Assembly: GCA_028876655.1 (NCBI GenBank)
Contig: JAGWRA010000118.1
Span: 1-54,280, forward strand
Source of the DNA: Acidobacteriota bacterium
GTDB taxonomy: Bacteria; Acidobacteriota; Vicinamibacteria; Vicinamibacterales; CAVVIG01
Length of the DNA: 54,280 nucleotides
Direction of reading: 5' to 3'
Shown in pieces: positions 25,204 through 32,881 of the stretch (position 1 is its first letter; every line of letters starts with the position of its first letter). The position numbers and the translations under genes are program-made. The notes beneath the pieces are model-generated. The model saw nothing but the letters and a program-made list of their open reading frames with translations, searched no databases and was not told where the DNA came from.

Positions 25204-26412
25204 TCAGATCGTCACGAGATGCAGATCCAGGATGTCCGTGCTGCCGCTCCGGATCGTCCGCAGCAGATCGTCGGACGGCGCGGCATCGAGGTTGATGCGG
25301 GCCACCGCGGCCTCGGCCCCCTCGAAGATGACGTTCTCGGTTTCCTGCACGTTGATGTCGCCCGACCGCAGGTGATCGAAGACGTGCGCCAGCACGCCGG
25401 GCCGGTCGCGGTGGCGCACCACGAGCATGTGCGAGGCCGGCGTCGTCGCGCTCAGGTTCACGACGTTCGGCACCTTGCCCGTCTCGAGGTACGAACGGAC
25501 GATCCGGACCGTCTCGGCGGCAATCGCCTCCTGCGCCTGGTCGGTCGACGCGCCGATGTGGTGCGTGCCGTAGACGTTCGGCAGGCCGATGAGCGGATCG
25601 GAGAAGGCGCCGGTCGCGCCCGACGGCTCGGTGGCATACACGTCGAGGCCGACGCGGATCTGCTTCTCACGCACCGCGGCCTCGAGCGCCTGATAGTCGA
25701 CGACCTCGCCGCGGGCCGTGTTGATGAAGTACGAGCCGGGCTGCAGGTGGTGCAGCACGTCGGCATTGACCAGCCCGCGCGTCTCGGGCGTCAGTGCCAG
25801 GTGCACGCTCAGGACGTCGGCGCGGGCGGCCACATCGGCCGGCGTCCGCAGCACGGTCATCGGGACGTCGTCGGGCACCTCGCCACCGCCGGCGAACCGC
25901 CGGCTCCAGACGACGATCGGCATGCCGCAGGCGTGCGCGCGCTTCGCCACCTCGCGGCCGATGTTGCCGTAGCCGAGCAGCCCGAGCGTCCGGCCGTGCA
26001 GGCCGCGCGCCTTCGAGAACTCCTTCTTGTTCCACGTGCCGGCGCGCAGCTCGGCGACGTTGTCCGGGATGCGGCGATCCAGCGCCAGGATCAGCCCCAG
26101 CGTCAGCTCGGCGACGGCCACGGCGTTCTTGCCCGGGCAGTTGGACACGTAGATGCCCCGGCGTGACGCCGCTTTCACGTCGATCGTGTTGTAGCCGGCG
26201 CCGGCGCGGACCACGAGCGACAGCGAGCTCGCCTCGAGCATCGCCTCGGTCACCTTCGTCGACCGGACGACCAGCACGTCGGCCTTCGTCTCGCGCAGCG
26301 CCTGCTCCAGGGCGGCATCCTGCAGCTCCGGCTGGACGATCACCTCGCAGCCCGCCGCCCGCAGGCCGTCCACCCCGCTCTGCTCGAACTTGTCGGCAAC
26401 AAGGACCTTCAT
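25204..26412 (-). CDS. serA: D-3-phosphoglycerate dehydrogenase with ACT domain
   Basis: 402 residues. First step of serine synthesis from 3-phosphoglycerate with NAD. Nucleotide motif LGLLGYGNIGREVAKRA (about 143-159), substrate and catalytic blocks VVRAGAGYNTIDVKAA, NTARGEVVDYQAL and GTHHIGASTDQAQEAIA (catalytic His). The C-terminal 75 residues (MLVVRHRDRPGVLAHVFDHL, SGDINVQETENVIFEGAEAA) form an ACT domain, probably for serine feedback. The middle ASB domain of long SerA types is absent. It lies 70 bases after DUF1015 and 14 before serC; a small palindromic word array fills the first gap. Confidence 0.95.
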   Translation of the reverse strand: MKVLVADKFEQSGVDGLRAAGCEVIVQPELQDAALEQALRETKADVLVVRSTKVTEAMLEASSLSLVVRAGAGYNTIDVKAASRRGIYVSNCPGKNAVAVAELTLGLILALDRRIPDNVAELRAGTWNKKEFSKARGLHGRTLGLLGYGNIGREVAKRAHACGMPIVVWSRRFAGGGEVPDDVPMTVLRTPADVAARADVLSVHLALTPETRGLVNADVLHHLQPGSYFINTARGEVVDYQALEAAVREKQIRVGLDVYATEPSGATGAFSDPLIGLPNVYGTHHIGASTDQAQEAIAAETVRIVRSYLETGKVPNVVNLSATTPASHMLVVRHRDRPGVLAHVFDHLRSGDINVQETENVIFEGAEAAVARINLDAAPSDDLLRTIRSGSTDILDLHLVTI

Positions 26413-26419
26413 GAGTCGT

Positions 26420-26477
26420 CTCCGGGCTACGGGCTGCCGGCTACGGGGCCTCGAAGCCCGTGGCCTGGAGCCCGGAG
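26420..26477. repeat. palindromic word array (GGGCTACGGGCT) between DUF1015 and serA
   Basis: CTCCGGGC (26420-26427) pairs with GCCCGGAG (26470-26477) and CGGGCT (26430-26435) with AGCCCG (26455-26460), around repeated CTACGGG words. It is inside the serine operon, so it may process or attenuate the transcript between DUF1015 and serA. Confidence 0.65.
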
Positions 26478-26482
26478 CCTTC

Positions 26483-27682
26483 TCAGATCAGATGGATCAG
26501 CAGCCCATCCCGCAGCTTGGGCTCGAACCAGGTCGACTTGGGCGGCATGATGCCGCCCTGGTCGGCAATCGCCATCAGCTCGCCGACGCCGACGGGATAC
26601 ATCGAGAAGGCGACGGCCGCGCGCCCGCCGTCGACCGCCTGCGCCAGCTCGCCCGTGCCGCGGATGCCGCCGACGAAATCGATCCGCTTGTCGGTGCGCG
26701 GGTCGGCGACCTTCAGCACCGGCTCGAGCAATCCGTCCTGCAGCAGGCTGACGTCGAGCGTGCCGATCGCGTCGCCGCCCGACGCGCCGCTGAGGACGAT
26801 CGTCTGCCACCGCCCGCCGAGGTACATCGCCACCTCGCCCTTTCGCGCGGGCGTGGCCGGTCCGTCCTTCACCGTGAACCGCCGGCGCACCTCGGCGAGG
26901 AACGCCTCCGGCGTCAGGCCCGCCAGGTCGCGGACGATCCGGTTGTAGGGCAGCACCTGCATCTGGTCGTGCGGAAAAGCCACGGCGAGGAACCGTTCGC
27001 TCGCCTCTTCGCCGAGCTGCTGGTGCGCGCGTGCCGCGCTGGCCGCGCGGTGGTGGCCGTCGGCGATGTAGAGCGCCGGGATGCGGCCGAAGGCGGCGAC
27101 GAGCGCCTGCCCGTCGGCATCGGGCGCGGCCCAGATCGTGTGCTGCACGCCGTCGGGCGCGGCGACGTCGAACAGCGGCGCCGCGGCCGTGACCCGCGCC
27201 GCCACCGCGTCGACGTCCGCCGACGCACGGTAGGTAAGGAACACCGGACCGGTCTGCGCGCGCAGCGTCAGCATGTGGCGCGTGCGGTCGTCTTCCTTGT
27301 CGCGGCGCGTCCGTTCGTGCTTCTTGATCCGATCGCCGTTGTATTCGTCCAGGCTGTAGCAGGCCGCAATCCCCGTCTGCTGGTGGCCGCCCATGCGCAG
27401 GCGGTAGACGTAGACCGTCGGCCGCTCCTCGACCACCAGCGGCGCCGCCGTGCGCAGGCGCTCGAAGTTCTGCCGCGCCTGCTCGTACACGGCGTCGGCG
27501 TGCGGATCGGTGGACGGCGGGAGGTCGATCTCCGCGCGGGACACGTGCAGGAAGCTCAGCGGGTTGCCGGCCGCCAGCGCGCGCGCCTCGTCGGTCGTCA
27601 CGACGTCGTACGGCACGGCCGCCACACGCCCGGCGGCGGCGGGCATCGGGCGGAGCGCCCGGAACGGATACAAAGTCGCCAT
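26483..27682 (-). CDS. DUF1015 family protein, first gene of the serine operon
   Basis: 399 residues matching DUF1015 from end to end. Seen are YPFRALRP and VAAVPYDVVTTDEARALAAG at the N-terminus, the basic/acidic block KKHERTRRDKEDDRTRHM, ALYIADGHHRAASAARAHQ, MQVLPYNRIVRDL and GIMPPKSTWFEPKLRDGLLI at the end. The family is widespread and of unknown biochemistry; the DGHHR and KHERT blocks look like an active site that handles a phosphorylated compound. Its position ahead of serA and serC, with no serB in the window, suggests a step in phosphoserine metabolism, but this is inference. A -10 (TATAAT) ends 10 bases before the ATG. Confidence 0.9.
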   Translation of the reverse strand: MATLYPFRALRPMPAAAGRVAAVPYDVVTTDEARALAAGNPLSFLHVSRAEIDLPPSTDPHADAVYEQARQNFERLRTAAPLVVEERPTVYVYRLRMGGHQQTGIAACYSLDEYNGDRIKKHERTRRDKEDDRTRHMLTLRAQTGPVFLTYRASADVDAVAARVTAAAPLFDVAAPDGVQHTIWAAPDADGQALVAAFGRIPALYIADGHHRAASAARAHQQLGEEASERFLAVAFPHDQMQVLPYNRIVRDLAGLTPEAFLAEVRRRFTVKDGPATPARKGEVAMYLGGRWQTIVLSGASGGDAIGTLDVSLLQDGLLEPVLKVADPRTDKRIDFVGGIRGTGELAQAVDGGRAAVAFSMYPVGVGELMAIADQGGIMPPKSTWFEPKLRDGLLIHLI

Positions 27683-27692
27683 AGGGGGACTA

Positions 27693-27698
27693 ATTATA
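27693..27698 (-). promoter_or_regulatory. -10 element of the serine operon (near-leaderless)
   Basis: A consensus TATAAT on the minus strand with only 10 bases between it and the DUF1015 ATG, giving a 5' leader of about 3-5 bases. No Shine-Dalgarno lies in the gap; the sequence there is TAGTCCCCCT. No convincing -35. Confidence 0.5.
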
Positions 27699-27726
27699 GC
27701 CTTGGCGCGGGCGGCGAGGACTGCAC

Positions 27727-29028
27727 TTACTGGGGACCGGGGGCTCCTGACGTCCCGTTGTCGGCCGCCGCCGCTGCCACCGCCGTCGAGGGCGGTGCCG
27801 GCACGGGCTCGCCCAGCCGGCTCAGGGCGCGGGCGCGGACGGCGTCGAAGGCTTCCCGGTCGGCCGGACTGATGGGGTCGCCGGGTGGCAGGCTGCGGAA
27901 GACGCCCACCGGATTCTCGAAGCGGCCGTCGTGACGGATGCGGAAGTCCAGGTGCGGCCCGGTCGTGAGCCCCGACTGGCCCGACCGGCCGATCACCTCG
28001 CCCTGCGTCACGCGCACGCCGGGACGCAGTCCCTTCGTGATCGACGACAGGTGCAGGTAGTAGGTCTGGTAACCGTTGCTGTGACGGAGGTGGACCATGC
28101 GGCCTCCCTCGCCGTCCCAGCCGGCCGACAGCACGATGCCGCCGGCCACCGCCACGACGGGCGAGCCGATCGGCGCGTGATAGTCGACGCCGAGGTGCGC
28201 GCGATAGACGTGCAGGATCGGATGGTACCGGCTGCGCGAGAAGCGGGACGTGATGCGCGGGTGCGGCTCGAACTTCAGCGGCGACTTCAGGAAGAAGCGC
28301 TTGAGCGACCGGCCGTCCTCGTCGTAGTAGCCCGGCGCCCCGCCCGCCGGCGTGAACCGGATCGCCACCAGGCGCCGGCCGCCGTTGTCGAACTCGGCGG
28401 CCTGAATCGGCCCGTAGTCGAGCACGCGGCCGTGGCGGACCTCCTTCGCGAAGGCGACCTTGAAGCGATCGCCCGGCTGCAGATCGACGTTGAAGTCGAT
28501 CACGCCGCCGAAGACGTCGGCCAGCTCCATCGCCAGCCCCGTCGACTCGCCCGCCGCATCGATCGCCTCGAAGAGGGACGGGGTGTCGCTCGAGATCGCC
28601 CCCGCGGCGACGGCCTCGACCGTCTGCTTCGGCAGCGACACGATCGTGGCGGCATAGGCGCCGGCCTCGTCGTCACCGGGGTGATAGGCCACGCGCAGGA
28701 TGCGATCGTTGTCGATCTGGTACTCGAAGTCCCGCAGCTGCCCGTCGAGCGCGCGTGCGATCTTGTAGTCGTGATCCGGCATCAGCTGCCGCGGATCGAA
28801 TACCTGGCGCGTGCTCTGGATGACGGAGGTCACCGTGGCGTCGGACAGGTCCTGCGCATGGAGGAGCGTCGACAGCGTGGCGTTGCGCGGCACCTTGGCC
28901 GTCAGCACCGTCTGGTCGGGGGCCAGGGCGACATCGGTCGTCCGCGCGGGACGGGCGGGAGCGGAGGAGCCGCCGCAGGCGGCCGCCAGCAGCAGGGAGG
29001 ACCAGACCAGCACTCGTGCTCGCCGCAT
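27727..29028 (-). CDS. M23-family (LytM) peptidase lipoprotein
   Basis: 433 residues. Lipoprotein signal with Cys18 (SLLLAAACGG), then an N-terminal LysM/OapA-like part (about 33-180) and a linker domain as in MepM/YebA-type proteins. The C-terminal M23 domain (about 272-375) has H278-xxx-D282 (HLGVDYHAP), His326 (YYLHLSS) and GPHLDF. The usual HxH is thus H359-L-D361, with Asp in the place of the second zinc ligand. Function: cutting or remodelling peptidoglycan cross-links, or activating amidases if the metal site is not competent. The ATG at 29028 follows AGGAAGG; longer forms run into the divergent intergenic region. Confidence 0.88.
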   Translation of the reverse strand: MRRARVLVWSSLLLAAACGGSSAPARPARTTDVALAPDQTVLTAKVPRNATLSTLLHAQDLSDATVTSVIQSTRQVFDPRQLMPDHDYKIARALDGQLRDFEYQIDNDRILRVAYHPGDDEAGAYAATIVSLPKQTVEAVAAGAISSDTPSLFEAIDAAGESTGLAMELADVFGGVIDFNVDLQPGDRFKVAFAKEVRHGRVLDYGPIQAAEFDNGGRRLVAIRFTPAGGAPGYYDEDGRSLKRFFLKSPLKFEPHPRITSRFSRSRYHPILHVYRAHLGVDYHAPIGSPVVAVAGGIVLSAGWDGEGGRMVHLRHSNGYQTYYLHLSSITKGLRPGVRVTQGEVIGRSGQSGLTTGPHLDFRIRHDGRFENPVGVFRSLPPGDPISPADREAFDAVRARALSRLGEPVPAPPSTAVAAAAADNGTSGAPGPQ

Positions 29029-29511
29029 CACACCTTCCTGAAAGAGATAGGGACCGACGGCCCGGAACCCCGTGCGCGCAGGGTCCGGGGGCCACTCGAC
29101 GTCTATCAGACGTGTATCGGACGGTCGCGGTCGATCGACCACCCGGGGCGGCCCTGCTGACGGGCCGCCAACGGGGAGCGAACCCCGCTCGAGTTCCCAT
29201 ACTGTAATCGATGTTTGGACGCCAGATGAAGATCGCCGGCCGGATTTCCCTGAAAAAAGGTCATGTGACCTAACAGACAACGGCCCCGAGAATTGCGCCG
29301 GCAACTCCGGCCATCGGCGTGGCGCCCGGTCGCGCCTTGACGCGTCCGGAGCTGGACCGTTACAGTCCTTCCTCAATCGGGGCGCTGCCCCGAACCCCGG
29401 CTCGCTTCACTCGCTCGCCTCGCGCGGCTCGCGCCGTTCCGCTCGCCGGCGCGCCGTGCGCGCCGCAGGCCGTCGGCTTCGGCCGCCCTACTGACCGGAA
29501 GGAATGTACCC
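29029..29511. other. divergent intergenic region between M23 and M28 genes
   Basis: 483 bases without a supported gene. It carries the start regions of both flanking genes, a less GC-rich core (about 29190-29300), and an inverted repeat at 29258-29271. Near 29370-29490 it holds a GC-rich stretch with a GGGGC...GCCCC hairpin (CGGGGCGCTGCCCCG, 29383-29397) and a run of CGCTCGCC-like words resembling other repeats in the window. Small ORFs here lack coding features. Confidence 0.6.
29258..29271. promoter_or_regulatory. inverted repeat AGGTCA-TG-TGACCT
   Basis: Perfect 6-bp half-sites around TG in the AT-richer core between the divergent peptidase genes, following a run of A. The shape is that of an operator for a dimeric regulator; none is encoded next to it. 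Confidence 0.45.
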
Positions 29512-31089
29512 ATGAGATCCCGCTTCGCGCTGCCGCTCGCCCTCGGTCTCGCGCTCTCGGTCGGCCTGCCGGTCGCCGCGCAGTGGACGCCGTCGGCCGA
29601 GCCGCTCGACCTCACGGCCATGCACCAGATCCGGACCGAGGGGTTCGAGCACTCGCAGGTGATGACGATCGAGAGCTATCTCACCGACGTCTACGGCCCG
29701 CGCCTGACCAACTCGCCCGACATGCGCCAGGCGGCCGACTGGGCCGTCAAGGAGATGCAGGGCTGGGGGCTCGCGAACGTGCACGAGGAGCCCTGGCCCT
29801 TCGGCCGCGGCTGGGCGAACGACCGCTTCGTGGCGCTCGCCGTCTCGCCGCGCGCCTACCCGCTCATCGCCTACACGAAGGCCTGGACGCCCGGCACGAA
29901 CGGTCCGGTGACCGCCGAGGCGGTCTACGCCCCGATGGAGAGCGAGGCCGACTTCGCGCGGTACCGCGGGACGCTGAAGGGGAAGTTCGTGCTGATCTCG
30001 CCGATCCGCGATCCGGAGGCGCACTTCGAGCCGCAGGGCCGCCGCTTCACGCGCGACGACCTGCAGAAGCTGTCGATGGCGCCCGAGCCCGGCCAGGGGC
30101 CGAACGAGGCGCTGCGGCGGATGTTCCTGGCGCGCCGGGCGTTCAACGAGAAGCTGAACCACTTCCTGCTCGACGAGGGGGTCGCGGCCGTCATCGAGTC
30201 GAGCCGGGGCGACGATGGCACGGTCTTCGTGCAGTCGGGGGGATCGCAGGATCCGAAGGCGCCGCCGGTGCCGGCGCAGGTCGTGATGGCGGTGGAGCAC
30301 TACAACCGGATCGCGCGAACGCTCGAAAAGAAGATCCCGGTCACGCTGCAATTCGACATCCGGAACGCGTTCTACGACAAGGATCTCAACTCCTTCAACA
30401 TCGTGGCCGAGCTGCCGGGCACGGACAAGGCCGACCAGGTCGTGATGCTCGGCGCCCATTTCGACTCGTGGCACTCGGGCACCGGCGCCACCGACAACGC
30501 CGCCGGGTCGGCGGTGATGATGGAAGCGATGCGCATCCTCAAGGAGAGCGGCGTAAAGCTGCGCCGGACGGTCCGCCTGGCGCTCTGGACGGGCGAAGAA
30601 GAGGGGCTCCTCGGATCGAAGGCCTACGTGCTGCAGCACTTCGGCGATCCGAAGACGATGGCGCTGAAGCCGGAACAGGCGCAGGTGTCGGCGTACTTCA
30701 ACGTCGACAACGGCACGGGGGCGATCCGGGGCGTCTACCTGCAGGGCAACGAGGCGGTCGCGCCGATCTTCGCCCGCTGGATGGAACCGTTCCACGACCT
30801 CGGCATGCGGACGCTGACGATCCGGAACACCGGCGGGACCGACCATCTGTCGTTCGACGCCGTCGGCATCCCCGGCTTCCAGTTCATCCAGGACCCGATC
30901 GAGTACCAGACGCGGACGCACCACTCGAACATGGATCTCTACGACCGGGTGCAGCCGGGTGACATGATGAAGAACGCGGTGATCGTCGCCTCGTTCGTCT
31001 ACGACGCCGCGACCCGCGACGACCTGCTGCCGCGCAAGCCGCTGCCGCCGGCGCCGAAGCCCACCACGACGCAGCAGGGGGGACGGTAG
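29512..31089 (+). CDS. secreted M28 family zinc peptidase with PA-like insert
   Basis: 525 residues with a clean signal peptide (FALPLALGLALSVGLPVAAQ). A protease-associated-like segment (about 130-265) precedes the catalytic domain. M28 zinc ligands are all visible: His in LGAHFDSW, Asp in GTGATDNAAGSAVM, Glu-Glu in WTGEEEGLLGSKAY, Asp in YFNVDNGTGA and His in RTHHSNMDLYDRV. It removes N-terminal amino acids or dipeptides from peptides outside the cytoplasm. GGAAGGA precedes the ATG at 29512. Ends with a proline-rich tail (PLPPAPKPTTT). Such enzymes are abundant in Acidobacteriota, fitting a proteolytic heterotroph. Confidence 0.93.
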   Translation: MRSRFALPLALGLALSVGLPVAAQWTPSAEPLDLTAMHQIRTEGFEHSQVMTIESYLTDVYGPRLTNSPDMRQAADWAVKEMQGWGLANVHEEPWPFGRGWANDRFVALAVSPRAYPLIAYTKAWTPGTNGPVTAEAVYAPMESEADFARYRGTLKGKFVLISPIRDPEAHFEPQGRRFTRDDLQKLSMAPEPGQGPNEALRRMFLARRAFNEKLNHFLLDEGVAAVIESSRGDDGTVFVQSGGSQDPKAPPVPAQVVMAVEHYNRIARTLEKKIPVTLQFDIRNAFYDKDLNSFNIVAELPGTDKADQVVMLGAHFDSWHSGTGATDNAAGSAVMMEAMRILKESGVKLRRTVRLALWTGEEEGLLGSKAYVLQHFGDPKTMALKPEQAQVSAYFNVDNGTGAIRGVYLQGNEAVAPIFARWMEPFHDLGMRTLTIRNTGGTDHLSFDAVGIPGFQFIQDPIEYQTRTHHSNMDLYDRVQPGDMMKNAVIVASFVYDAATRDDLLPRKPLPPAPKPTTTQQGGR

Positions 31090-31100
31090 ATCGAGATATT

Positions 31101-31243
31101 GAAGGCGGTAGGCTTTGGGCGGTAGGCGGTAGGGTTGAGTCGCGTGCTCGTGGTGCTCGCACGCGACTCATGCTCAACCGCGGCGCGAGCACCCGAGCGC
31201 CGCGACGGCTCTCTCGCCGATAGCCCACCGCCTATCGCCTACA
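31101..31243. repeat. palindromic word array (GGCGGTAGGC) with a strong central hairpin
   Basis: Outer arms repeat GGCGGTAGG on the left and CCACCGCCTATCGCCTA on the right. The centre is a perfect 12-bp stem, TGAGTCGCGTGC (31136-31147) with GCACGCGACTCA (31159-31170), loop of 11. Loop bases GGTGCTCGC (31152-31160) are also perfectly complementary to GCGAGCACC (31185-31193), allowing a pseudoknot or switch. It lies between convergent genes; the malQ stop codon is in its right arm. Confidence 0.78.
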
Positions 31244-32837
31244 CCGCGCCTGTCGCGCGGTGGTGCGCGCGGCTCCACTGCCGCAGCCGGTCGCGGCAGG
31301 CCACCGCGTCCGGCTGCGCGTCCAGCTCGTCGCAGTACCACGGCAGCCTGAAGGTCCAGTTGCGGCCGTCCACGGTGCCGGGCGTGTTGATCCGATCGCG
31401 CCAGCCGAAGACGTCGGCGACCGGGAGGACGATCAGGTTCGACCCCGACGCGAACAGCGTCTCGATCAGGACGTCGCGCAGCCGATCGGTGTACGCGGCC
31501 CGGGCGAGGTCGGGTCCGGGGCCGGTCAGCTGCTGCACCAGTCCGGCGCGGGCCAGCGCCGCCCGCTCCTCCTCGGACGCGCCATCCCACCACACCGCCA
31601 TCGGTTCGGTGTCGTGCGTCCCCGAGGTGGCGAGCGACACCGGCGGATACGCCGCCGGATCGCGGTACGGCTGCCCCTCGGCGTGCCACTCGCGCTCCCA
31701 CCGCAGCACCTTGTAGCCGGGCACGTTCATCCGCGCGAGCGACGCCCGCACGAAATCGGGAACGAGGCCCAGGTCCTCGGCGACGATGCAGGCGCCGCTG
31801 TCCTTGAAGAGGGCCATCAGCGTCTCGCCGAGCGCGGTCTGCTCGCGCTCCTCGGCCGGCGAGAAGTACGCAGGGCTGCCGTCGTGCGGCCGCGCGTACG
31901 TGCGGTAGAAGCCGACGAGGTGATCGATGCGGTAGCCGGAGTACAGCTGCGCCGCCCGCCGCGCCCGTTCGCGCAGCCAGTGATAGCCCGTGCGGGCGAG
32001 CACGTCCCACCGGTAGACCGGCATCCCCCAGTCCTGGCCGGTCGCGCTGAACGCGTCAGGCGGCACGCCGACCGACGCATCGAGACGGAAGTCCTCCTGC
32101 CGCGACCAGACGTCGGCGCTGTCGGTGTCGACCATGAACGGCAGGTCGCCCATCAGCTCGACCGGCGCCGCCCGCTCCAGCGCCTCGCGCCACTGGGCGT
32201 CGGCAATCCACTGCAGGTACTGCCAGTAGAGCACCTCGTCGCCCAGCGCCATCCGCGCCTCGCGCACGGCCGCCGGCTCCCGCCGCTGCAGCTCCTCGGG
32301 CCAGGTCGTCCACGCCCGTTCGCCGCGCTGCGCGTGCACGGCGCGGAACAGGGCGTAGTCCTCGATCCACCAGGCCTGCTCGGCGAGGAACAGCCGGAAG
32401 GCGCCGGCGCGCGCCGTGCCGCGGACCCACTCCTCCTGACGGAAGCGGTCGAACGCGGCGCGCAGCACGGTCTCCTTCAGGGTGCGGATCGTGCGGTAGT
32501 CGACGACCGGCGCCTGACGCACGGCCGCCAGCATCCGGCGCGGCTCGTCCGGCAGCGCCGCCTCGCCCCCGAGCGCGGCAAAGTCGGCGACGTCGGGCAC
32601 GGTGATGTACAGCGGGTCGATGGCCATCGCGCTGATGGCCGAGTAAGGCGACTGCTGCCCCGGCGCCATTTCGTTGAGCGGCAGCAGCTGCAGAATGTCC
32701 TGGCCGGCCGCGTGCAGCCAGGCGGTCATCGGCGCGAGATCGCCGATCTCGCCGAGTCCCCAGCTCCGCCGGGACGGGAACGAGAAGAGTGGCAGCAGCA
32801 GGCCGGCGTGCCGGCCCGTGCACAGACGGGCGGTCAT
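31239..32837 (-). CDS. malQ: 4-alpha-glucanotransferase (amylomaltase, GH77)
   Basis: 532 residues, normal for GH77. It moves alpha-1,4-glucan segments between maltodextrins in glycogen and maltose metabolism. The N-terminal GLLLPLFSFPSRRSWGLGEI and LLPLNEMAPGQQSPYSAISA are hallmark blocks. The nucleophile Asp is in GYRIDHLVGFYRTYA, the acid/base Glu in CIVAEDLGLVPDFV and the third Asp in ATSGTHDTEPMAVWW. The ATG at 32837 has GGAAGG upstream. It is the last gene of a five-gene minus-strand run but is metabolically unrelated to its neighbours. Confidence 0.95.
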   Translation of the reverse strand: MTARLCTGRHAGLLLPLFSFPSRRSWGLGEIGDLAPMTAWLHAAGQDILQLLPLNEMAPGQQSPYSAISAMAIDPLYITVPDVADFAALGGEAALPDEPRRMLAAVRQAPVVDYRTIRTLKETVLRAAFDRFRQEEWVRGTARAGAFRLFLAEQAWWIEDYALFRAVHAQRGERAWTTWPEELQRREPAAVREARMALGDEVLYWQYLQWIADAQWREALERAAPVELMGDLPFMVDTDSADVWSRQEDFRLDASVGVPPDAFSATGQDWGMPVYRWDVLARTGYHWLRERARRAAQLYSGYRIDHLVGFYRTYARPHDGSPAYFSPAEEREQTALGETLMALFKDSGACIVAEDLGLVPDFVRASLARMNVPGYKVLRWEREWHAEGQPYRDPAAYPPVSLATSGTHDTEPMAVWWDGASEEERAALARAGLVQQLTGPGPDLARAAYTDRLRDVLIETLFASGSNLIVLPVADVFGWRDRINTPGTVDGRNWTFRLPWYCDELDAQPDAVACRDRLRQWSRAHHRATGAV

Positions 32838-32881
32838 GATCCTTCCGATCGTAGCAAGTCCGGGCCCCGGAAATCCTCGAA

